DNA from: Megalobrama amblycephala
Taxonomy: Eukaryota > Chordata > Actinopteri > Cypriniformes > Xenocyprididae
Assembly: GCF_018812025.1 (NCBI RefSeq)
Contig: NC_063052.1
Coordinates: 25,619,226 to 25,683,225 of the forward strand
Reading direction: 5' to 3'
Length of the DNA: 64,000 nt
The position numbers and the translations under genes were made by a program. This document shows positions 58,803-64,000 of this stretch, piece by piece. The notes under the pieces were generated by a model. The model saw only the letters and a program-made list of their open reading frames with translations. It was not told where the DNA came from and made no database searches. The first letter of the stretch is position 1; the number at the start of each line of letters is the position of its first letter.

Positions 58803-61800
58803 ATATATATTATATATATTTTTTTATAAGAATATAAATAATATATATAATATATATGAAGACTTCAGATGCAAAAGCCTCTAAGTGCCGTCTGAAATTT
58901 TCTTCTAAAATGAGCATTTTTATCAAGCTTGTATGTTTATGTTCAGTTATTTCATTTTAATGGCAATGAAAATATATTTTTTTTATTCATTATTGATTGA
59001 TTGATTTATTTATTTATTTATTCCCTCAACGAAATGACCGGATATGTTTTAACAGGCTGTGCTTCAGTAAGGTTTGATAATGTAGGCAAACTCAGTATAT
59101 GGAGCATGATGAACACTGAAGCATTTGCTCTGAGAGATTAAAGACTGCGACCTTTCCTGTCTACTGCCTACTGTTATATCAGTCTTGTCTGAGATCAATA
59201 TGAACAATATGTTAAGCATTCAGAGTTCTTTAGTGTATAGGGGCCAAGGTTTTGGCCCATAAAAAATGTGTCCTTCACACATGCAACTCCAGCCCTCTCA
59301 CTTTTCTGTCTGAAAATAAAGATAATACAACTTCAGAACAGATCACTGGATGTTTTCAGGTTAAATTTGATTTTTGAAAGAATAATGTGAAATTATTTTA
59401 TTCTGTCACATTTAAGATGCAAATGTTTTGGTTTTCCAGGTTCATGTTTTATTAGAACAGATCAGCTGGATGGAGAGACAGATTGGAAACTCCGAGTCGC
59501 TGTTGTTTGTACTCAAAGACTACCTGCCTTAGGGGTATGAACGTTGCCTTGCATAAAAACACTACATACTCGATATTGCTGTGATCTTAATGCATGTTAG
59601 TAATAAATAATACAAATATTTGTTAATATAAGATGCTTGACTTGTATAAAATACGATGTTATGATCTAGTACTAGTCTTTCACATTTTAAGTCTATTAAT
59701 GGTGCATTCATGCTTGGCTCACATAAATGTTTTTATACTAAAGTAGTCTGTGAGGTATGAAGAAAAAAAGCCCCCCCCCCCCCCATCCCACATCTTTCTT
59801 GCGGCATAAATTTTCCTTGAATATGCTTCTGTATAATAACAAAAATGATTTTATTGCCCAAAATAAAAATCTAAATAATATAAAAGTAAGATGATTCGAA
59901 CCGTCAGAGACATCAGCACCCATCTACTTGTGGAGCGAAAGCTGCTGCTTCCAAAATCACATTTCATTTTCTGTTCTGTTCTCGGATGGGTCGGTAACTC
60001 TACCCCCGTAGGCCCACACTCAGACTCTCTCAGGCTGATGATACGAAGGCTCATGTTTGATATCACTGTGTATCTGATTTACTGGCCGGAGGGTTTGTTT
60101 CACATGGGCCGGTAACTTTACCCTGAGAGACAACTGGAATCCGCCAAACGGTCTGTCTCCCAGTGCCATCAGCGTGGAGATGACACTCACCTCGAGCAAG
60201 GGTTCACGTTTGTATTTGTCTTTCCGAAACCACTTAATGTGATCACAGAATTAAAATTTCAGCAAGTCGCCGAATGATTGCCGCAGTAAAGCAGCGGATC
60301 GGGTGTCTGGTGGGCTTGACAGTCAGATCGCTAAACATCCCTGTTTTTCATACTTGCAGACACGTCATGGAATGCAAAAGTCATTATAATTTGTAAGCAA
60401 CCCGTCAAAGTTTTGTTTCATTTTAATTCCGTTGTTTTGTCTGCATTATCCGTTCTGTTTGAAATTCAGTCTTGTGGCAGGATATCAGAGGGGGCTTATT
60501 TTCATGAGAATCACTCTGATTGCTAGTCACTTTGAGTCCTGCCCATAATACTTGCATGAACAAGAGGTTGGGTTTGGGCCGAGCCCAGAACTTTGTTCAG
60601 GGGATGACATTTCGGCTGCTGATTTATTGCGCTAATGTTTTTCTTGACCTTTCCGTTTGCTTATTCGCAGGATCTCTTCTCCATCAGCGCGTACGTTTAC
60701 GCCCAGAAGCCTCAACTGGACATTCACAGTTTTGAGGGGAACTTCACAAGGGTAAGAGAAACTGCTATTAATAAAGGAATTTTTACGAGGCTTCGTTTAG
60801 CATGCGCTGTGACGTCACGGCCCCAATTTAAACCCGCTGTTAGGTTTTTGTAGAGGTATTTAATGTTGTGTTGTTGCCCAGTAAACTAAACCTAACCGCT
60901 GTTTTTAATTGCACATTAAAATAACATGGATTCTCAAAGTGTGCCTGTTCACATGACTATGAGCTGAAGTGTCTCTGGAATGTAAAAGCGGCCAACGAGG
61001 CGCATTCCTCACAACGTTGATGACATCACGGGTTGTTAGGCTCACTCCCAGCCCATTGGCTGAGCACAGTTCCTTATTAACAGCAGATTAGCGCAGTACC
61101 GGAGAAAGAGAGAGGGAGGGAAAAAGGGAAAAAGGGACCCCCCACATGAAGCCTGTCTTTGTTTGAAGTCTTCGCTCTTGGCCACACAGCATGCAGGGGC
61201 AGAAGATCACTTCCTGCGCTGAGTCACCCTCCTGAGCCTGCTTTCACAAATCTGCAGCTACAGGGACACACTTCCAAATGCTGTTTCCCACAGTTCTTTA
61301 CTTCTCACACACTTGCTGCACCTTATTGCCACTTCAGTGCTTTATTTATTTAAAGGAGTATGTTGTCATTATTTACTCACCCTTTTGTTGTCCAGACCCA
61401 TAGAAATGTCTTTCTTGAATTCTTGAATTTGAAGAATATTCTCTTTTTAATTAAAGCTAATTTAAATTTAATTTAAAGCTTTAAATCTTTTGCCCCCATT
61501 TGTTATAATTGCATAGAAAAGTGCCACCAGTACATTATTTAAAATTACATGAGGGTGAGTAAATGATGACAGAATTTTCATTACGGAGTGAACTATCACT
61601 TTAATAAAGTTTTATGATTCAGACATCAATACAGGCCCTTACGATGACATTTTAATCCATTGATTAATCACTTGATTGATCGCTTCTGCTTTTATTATTC
61701 TCATTTGTAAGTCACGTTGGATAAAACAATCTATAAATTGAAATGTGAATATGATTATTCCTAATGTCCCACATGCACACACATCTATGTTAGTATCAGA

Positions 61801-64000
61801 GAGGTCAGCCTATTTAAAACATGATGTTCACTCTTGATGTTTTTTACACTTGTCTGGACACCTCTGTTTTTAAACAGGCATGTGTGTTTATTTAGCCAAA
61901 TTTTGGGGGAATTTTGGTGACATTCACGTTTGGAAATAATTTTGTTTTGGTAACACTTTACAATAAGGTTCATTAGTTAACATTAGTCAACTACATTAGT
62001 TAAAATGAACTAATGATGAACTGCACTTATAAAGCATTTATTAATCTTTGTTAATGTTAATTTTAACGTTTACTGATACATTATTAAAATCTTGTTAATC
62101 TTGTTAACATAAGTTAATGCACTGTGAACTAACATGAACAAACAATGAACAACTGTATTTTCATTAACCAACGTTAATGAAGATTAGTAAATACAGTAAC
62201 AAATGTATTGCTCATGGTTAGTTCATGTAATTTAATACATTAATGTTTAACTAATGAACCTTATTATAAAGCGTTACCTTTGTTTTTAATCGTTCTAAAT
62301 TAAAACATTTCTTTGTGTGGTTTTGGGTTGGAGTTAATTTCTAGAAAAGAAGTCTCTTATGCTCACAAAGGTTGCATTTATTGGTTAAAGATTCATTAAA
62401 AACAGTAATATTATGAAATATTATTACAACTATTTACTGTTTTAACTAGGGCTGTCAAACGATTAATCGCGATTAATCGCACACAAAATAAAAGTTTGAG
62501 TTTGCCTAATATATGTGGGTGTATTGTGTGTAATTATGTATATATAAATACAAACACATTCATGTATATATTTGAGAAATATTTACAAGTATATGTATTT
62601 ATTTATATTTTTATATAATTTATATTATATATAAATACAAATATTTTGTACATAAATAACATATTTCTCTTAAATATATACATTAATTTGTGTGTATTTA
62701 TTTATACATAATAATTACACACAGTACACTCACATATATTAGGCAAACTCAAACATTTTGTATGCGATTAATTGCGATTAATCGTTTGACAGCCCTAGTT
62801 TTAACATATTTTAAATCATTCTAATTTGCTGAATTGGTGCTCATAAAACATTTATTATTAGCAATGTTGAAAATAGTTGTTCTGCCTAATATTTTTATGA
62901 AAACCATGATACATTTGTTTAGGATTATTTGATGAATAGAAAGAAAAAAAAAGAAAGCAGAATTTATTTGAAAGAGAAATCTTTTTTTTAACAATGTAAA
63001 AGTTTTTACTGTTACTTTTGATCAATTTAAGGTGTCCTTAATGAATAAAAGTATTATTTCCTACCCCCCCCCCCCCCCAAAAAAAAAACAAAAAAACAAA
63101 ACACTTTTTGACTAGTTGACTCCAGACATTTGAATGTTAGTATAGGGTAGTTTCACCCAAAAATGTAAATTCTATTTTTTTTTTTTTTTTTTTTTATATT
63201 GGTAATCAAACAGTTTTGATGAGACAATCGCAGAGATTTCTCAAAATATCTTCTTTAATGTTCAGCAGAAGAAAGAAAGTCATAAAGGTTTGGAACAACA
63301 TGAGGGTGAGTAAATGATGACAGAATTTTCATTTTTGGGTCAGCTATCCCTTTAAGTTATGACAAGGCCTGAACGTCTTGAACGTTGGGGTGGACCAAAG
63401 TTGTTTTGTTTTTGTTTTGTTTTGGTTTTTGTTTTGTTTTGTTTTGTTTTGTTTTGTTTTGTTTTGTTTTGTTTTGTTTTGTTTTGTTTTGTTTTAAGAA
63501 ATAAATTGGGATTAAAAAGGATTAAAAGGGATTTAAGGGAATAAAGAAGAAATAAGAGTGATAAAAGAAGTTCTAGGTAGTAGTCCATTTAAACTATGCA
63601 CTCATTCACTTTTGTTTGTAAGTCTAATGTCAAAAATGAAATAATATGTAAAAAAAAAAAAGTCTCATCACATTGTTATGAATGATATTGTTTTGATTGT
63701 ATATTTTCAATTCAAAATGGAGAAATTCAATAAAAAAGTTGAGCAGTTTGCATCACTGTATGTTACTGTGGGTCGTTAAATATATCCATTGTAAAACAGT
63801 TTTATATAGTTTAATATTGAATGTTTAGCTACTTATGTCTTACCACGCACACGCACTCTTTCACTGTAAAAACTAAAAGCGTCATGTTGGAATTCACACT
63901 CTTCTTAAGTGAATAGTAAGCCCGCCTTCTTTGATCTGATTGGCCATCATTTTGACATTGACGAGCGCAGTTAGAGTGCTGAGGCGGACCAGCCTAAAAA
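43550..64000 (+). CDS. atp9b: atp9b, class-2 P4-ATPase, first nine coding exons (3' truncated by window)
   Basis: Exons 43550-43629, 48999-49172, 54889-55039, 55684-55797, 55894-56002, 56894-56952, 57556-57607, 59440-59534 and 60671-60751 join in frame to 305 codons. The human protein is about 1,147 residues, so roughly a quarter is present. ATP9 proteins are P4-type ATPases of the trans-Golgi and endosomes, related to phospholipid flippases and unusual in not needing a CDC50 subunit. Visible: the ATP9B N-terminus ([12 protein letters not shown]); [11 protein letters not shown], which marks ATP9B; a cytosolic Arg/Lys-rich segment; TM1 about 141-158 ([16 protein letters not shown]); TM2 about 171-185; the actuator domain with GDLIIVEK and the D-G-E-T loop at 257-260, the dephosphorylation motif. 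The phosphorylated DKTG Asp lies beyond the window. All introns are GT-AG. It is tandem to sall3, as at human 18q23. Confidence 0.95.
43915..44260. repeat. Degenerate ACATCTTAT-type tandem repeat in atp9b intron 1
   Basis: Motifs like AAACATCTTATAGGTACATT recur at irregular 35-90-bp spacing (near 43925, 44008, 44043, 44075, 44137, 44205), with companion ACATTCAT(G/A)(A/G)A blocks. This is an old tandem array. Confidence 0.5.
44261..45370. other. atp9b intron 1, unique part
   Basis: No recognised gene or transposon termini. A MITE-like fragment with GTTTCAAACCCATAAGACTT and CATCTTCGAAACACAAAT may lie near 45165-45215. Confidence 0.4.
45375..47208. mobile_element. Palindromic TTAA MITE, interrupted by a second element
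   Basis: The ends AAGATTAGTTCACTTC and GAAGTGAGATAATTAT are inverted and flanked by TTAA (45371-45374 and 47209-47212). The arms match far inwards, for example CCCCATGTCATCCAAGAT at the left with ATCTTGGATGACATGGGG at the right. The left arm is split at 45675-46638 by a separate TTAA element. Without the insert the hairpin is about 870 bp. Confidence 0.82.
45679..46634. mobile_element. TTAA-target DNA transposon nested in the MITE
   Basis: The 956-bp element starts AGGTGCCC and ends GGGCACCT, with TTAA on both sides (45675-45678, 46635-46638). It is closely similar over its whole length to 49969-50905 and more distantly to 19831-20529. It encodes no transposase. Kolobok or piggyBac type is inferred from the TTAA target. 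Confidence 0.85.
47301..48082. mobile_element. 782-bp palindromic MITE (long hairpin)
   Basis: AGGGATAGTTCACCCAAAAA at the left is mirrored by TTTTTGGGTGAACTATCCCT at the right, with TTAA on both sides (47297-47300, 48083-48086). Nearly the whole element is one inverted repeat with arms of about 385 bp meeting near 47692. The transcript would fold into a long dsRNA. Confidence 0.88.
48087..48998. other. atp9b intron 1, 3' part
   Basis: Intronic sequence without recognised repeats or genes up to the exon 2 acceptor. Confidence 0.5.
48999..49172 (+). CDS. atp9b: atp9b coding exon 2
   Basis: The acceptor ATGTTTCAG ends at 48998 and the donor AG|GTAACA follows 49172. It carries the acidic cytosolic segment with [20 protein letters not shown] and the W-x-x-C-x-G-W region. 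Confidence 0.94.
49217..49516. mobile_element. Palindromic MITE, GGGATAGTT(C/G)ACCC family
   Basis: TTAA (49213-49216) is followed by TGGGATAGTTGACCCAAAAA. The inverted partner at the right (near 49495-49516) is degraded but keeps AGAATTTTCA. Internally GAACACAAAAGAAGATATTT is mirrored by AAATATCTTTGTTTGTGTTG. Confidence 0.7.
49517..49964. other. atp9b intron 2 unique sequence
   Basis: No recognised repeat or exon. A small open frame here shows no similarity. Confidence 0.4.
49969..50905. mobile_element. TTAA-target DNA transposon, second copy
   Basis: 937 bp, flanked by TTAA (49965-49968, 50906-50909). It is collinear with the copy at 45679-46634 and differs by scattered substitutions and small indels. 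It ends GGGCACCT; the left terminus is mutated to AGGTGCTG. Confidence 0.85.
51156..51493. mobile_element. hAT-type MITE with 8-bp target duplication
   Basis: TAGGGCTGCACAACGATTAA at the left is mirrored by TTGTGCAGCCCTA at the right. It is flanked by perfect CTTTACAG duplications (51148-51155, 51494-51501). The arms are inverted throughout and the centre is AT-rich. The 8-bp duplication assigns it to the hAT superfamily. Confidence 0.9.
51502..52855. other. atp9b intron 2 unique sequence
   Basis: AT-rich, no exons. T homopolymers lie near 52168-52178 and 52420-52430. Confidence 0.4.
52860..54275. mobile_element. Palindromic MITE with TTCA flanks, interrupted
   Basis: AGGGATAGTTCATCCGAAAA at the left faces degraded inverted TTTTCATATTTGGGTAAACT at the right. 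Both sides carry TTCA (52856-52859, 54276-54279) instead of the family's TTAA. The arms pair inwards (for example CTTCTTTCAGACGAACA with TGTTCGTCTGAAAGAAG-like sequence). The element is split by the insert at 53436-53964. A short duplication of GTGAAGCGATGGGTTTTTGT lies at 53091-53146. Confidence 0.78.
53436..53964. mobile_element. TA-target palindromic MITE nested in another MITE
   Basis: CACTCTAAAAAATGCTGGGT and the inverted right end ATTTTTTAGAGTG are flanked by TA (53434-53435, 53965-53966). The arms carry repeated GGGTT/AACCC blocks. The TA target fits Tc1/mariner-type mobilisation. Confidence 0.85.
54280..54888. other. atp9b intron 2, 3' end
   Basis: Unique intronic sequence up to the exon 3 acceptor; nothing recognised. 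Confidence 0.5.
54889..55039 (+). CDS. atp9b: atp9b coding exon 3
   Basis: The acceptor TCACGCAG ends at 54888 and the donor GGG|GTAAGG follows 55039. It codes [14 protein letters not shown] and [17 protein letters not shown], which lead into TM1. Confidence 0.95.
55040..55683. other. atp9b intron 3
   Basis: A GT-AG intron of 644 bp. The exon 3 frame stays open past the donor for about 78 codons, to 55273, which looks incidental. Confidence 0.6.
55684..55797 (+). CDS. atp9b: atp9b coding exon 4 (TM1)
   Basis: 38 codons in phase 0. It codes the first transmembrane helix and the short luminal loop ([14 protein letters not shown]) before TM2. Donor CTG|GTGAGT. Confidence 0.95.
55894..56002 (+). 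CDS. atp9b: atp9b coding exon 5 (TM2)
   Basis: Follows a 96-bp intron. It codes TM2 ([15 protein letters not shown]) and the entry to the actuator domain ([12 protein letters not shown]). It ends in phase 1 at G|GTGACC. Confidence 0.95.
56003..56893. other. atp9b intron 5
   Basis: An AT-rich intron of 891 bp with T homopolymers at about 56140-56160 and 56676-56691. Confidence 0.6.
56894..56952 (+). CDS. atp9b: atp9b coding exon 6
   Basis: 59 bp. It codes [19 protein letters not shown], the P-type ATPase actuator-domain strand with the GDL motif. The acceptor TGCATTTCAG ends at 56893. Confidence 0.94.
57195..57240. repeat. (TA)n microsatellite
   Basis: Alternating TA with a few GTA interruptions, in atp9b intron 6. 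Confidence 0.95.
57425..57495 (+). repeat. LINE/SINE 3' tail
   Basis: GTAAAGCTGCTTTGAAATGA...AAAAGCGCTATACAAATAAA ending in (GAATT)n matches the 3' tail style of fish L2/CR1-mobilised SINEs or LINEs. The upstream body is not clearly defined. Confidence 0.5.
57556..57607 (+). CDS. atp9b: atp9b coding exon 7
   Basis: 52 bp. It codes [18 protein letters not shown], the conserved P-type R-I-P-A-D motif region. The acceptor TTTTATAG ends at 57555; donor G|GTAAGT. Confidence 0.94.
57673..57770. mobile_element. hAT-like fragment
   Basis: It opens CAGTGGTTTCCAACACTGTG followed by CCCGCGGGCACC, typical of Charlie-type hAT termini. The right end is not found, so it is probably truncated. It lies in atp9b intron 7. 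Confidence 0.4.
57771..58739. other. atp9b intron 7, AT-rich
   Basis: No exon. The 57830-57900 part shares GATTTTAGTGGATGTATNNATAAGT-like and GAGTAACCACAGGTAG runs with 25978-26055, suggesting a low-copy repeat. Confidence 0.4.
58740..58858. repeat. (AT)n microsatellite with inverted flanks
   Basis: A pure (AT)n run of about 50 bp, then (CA)n-like ACACACATACAT, then more AT repeats. TTCTTATAAAAAAAA before it is mirrored by TTTTTTTATAAGAA after it, so the whole can form a hairpin. Confidence 0.9.
59440..59534 (+). CDS. atp9b: atp9b coding exon 8 (DGET)
   Basis: 95 bp. It codes [18 protein letters not shown], with the actuator DGET loop that resets the phosphoenzyme. The acceptor GTTTTCCAG ends at 59439; donor GGG|GTATGA. 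Confidence 0.95.
59771..59784. repeat. Poly(C) tract
   Basis: Fourteen consecutive C residues in atp9b intron 8. A second C run of 15 lies at 63064-63078. Confidence 0.95.
59890..60360. promoter_or_regulatory. Candidate intronic regulatory block (atp9b intron 8)
   Basis: GC-balanced, repeat-poor DNA between AT-rich flanks. It contains a 14-mer CGGTAACTYTACCC twice (59992-60005, 60110-60123). It has no coding signature and an enhancer or silencer is inferred only. Confidence 0.35.
60671..60751 (+). CDS. atp9b: atp9b coding exon 9 (last in window)
   Basis: 27 codons in phase 0. It codes [20 protein letters not shown]. Donor AGG|GTAAGA. No following exon is visible up to 64000, so intron 9 exceeds 3.2 kb. 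Confidence 0.95.
60755..61150. promoter_or_regulatory. Promoter-like block in atp9b intron 9
   Basis: It contains a perfect palindromic CRE (TGACGTCA, 60810-60817), a CRE variant TGACATCA near 61021, an inverted CCAAT box (ATTGG near 61057) and elevated CpG, and ends in a purine-rich run. An alternative promoter or enhancer is possible. Confidence 0.4.
61354..61600. mobile_element. Short palindromic MITE, TTAA target
   Basis: TTAA at 61350-61353 and 61601-61604. The right terminus GAGTGAACTATCACT and the internal ACTCACCC...GGGTGAGT pair place it in the GGGATAGTTCACCC family; the left end is degraded. Confidence 0.75.
61949..62278. mobile_element. hAT-type MITE with 8-bp target duplication
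   Basis: GGTAACACTTTACAATAAGG at the left is mirrored by CCTTATTATAAAGCGTTACC at the right. It is flanked by perfect TTTGTTTT duplications (61941-61948, 62279-62286). It is inverted throughout and non-coding. Confidence 0.88.
62447..62797. mobile_element. hAT-type MITE with 8-bp target duplication
   Basis: TAGGGCTGTCAAACGATTAA at the left is mirrored by TTAATCGTTTGACAGCCCTA at the right. It is flanked by perfect GTTTTAAC duplications (62439-62446, 62798-62805). The termini and AT-rich centre resemble 51156-51493. Confidence 0.92.
63140..63353. mobile_element. Degraded palindromic MITE, GGGATAGTTCACCC family
   Basis: GGGTAGTTTCACCCAAAAAT at the left faces inverted TTTTTGGGTCAGCTATCCCT at the right, with TTAA following. 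A T homopolymer (63175-63196) expanded in the left arm. Confidence 0.7.
63401..63495. repeat. (TTTTG)n microsatellite
   Basis: About 15 near-perfect TTTTG units with minor interruptions at the start. It is likely length-variable. Confidence 0.97.
63496..64000. other. atp9b intron 9, window end
   Basis: AT-rich unique sequence. No exon of atp9b or other gene recognised before the edge. Confidence 0.5.

Overview
This is a eukaryotic, vertebrate window. It is AT-rich and has long introns with GT-AG splice sites and a dense load of short non-autonomous DNA transposons. The repeats (palindromic TTAA-target MITEs, hAT MITEs with 8-bp target duplications, Tc1/mariner relics, a chromodomain Ty3/gypsy relic) are typical of teleost, most likely cyprinid, fish. 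That placement is inference from repeat style and protein similarity; no database was searched.

Two protein-coding genes are supported, in tandem on the + strand. (1) sall3, a spalt-like zinc-finger transcription factor, is complete: four coding exons (32644-32725, 36543-39464, 40670-41013, 41417-41812) join in frame to a 1,247-residue protein. It starts with the SALL N-terminal repressor motif and ends with the SALL3-type C-terminus. (2) atp9b, a class-2 P4-ATPase (phospholipid flippase family), starts at 43550. Its first nine coding exons (305 codons, through the actuator-domain DGET motif) are inside the window and the gene runs off the right edge. SALL3 followed by ATP9B in the same orientation is the arrangement at human 18q23, and it separates this locus from the paralogous SALL4/ATP9A pair.

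Layout. 1-3600: end of a DNA transposon, then a decayed chromovirus-type Ty3/gypsy pol on the minus strand and an LTR-like block. 3600-5645: an element bounded by long inverted repeats. 7155-8593: a dead Tc1/mariner transposon with its transposase relic. 8594-32340: a gene desert upstream of sall3 with repeats, several high-complexity blocks that could be sall3 enhancers, and one isolated exon-like segment (9603-9702). 32341-41900: sall3. 41900-43549: 3'UTR and intergenic gap. 43550-64000: atp9b, whose introns hold most of the MITEs, including two clean cases of one element inserted in another.

I found no previously undescribed biological system such as a new enzyme cluster, defence island or CRISPR. 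The best leads are the isolated exon-like segment, a possible intron-retention isoform and upstream ORF of sall3, a promoter-like CRE block and a duplicated 14-mer inside atp9b introns, a template-switch-like overlapping inverted repeat in sall3 intron 3, and the nested transposon stratigraphy. No tRNA gene, rRNA, CRISPR or prokaryotic feature was seen.
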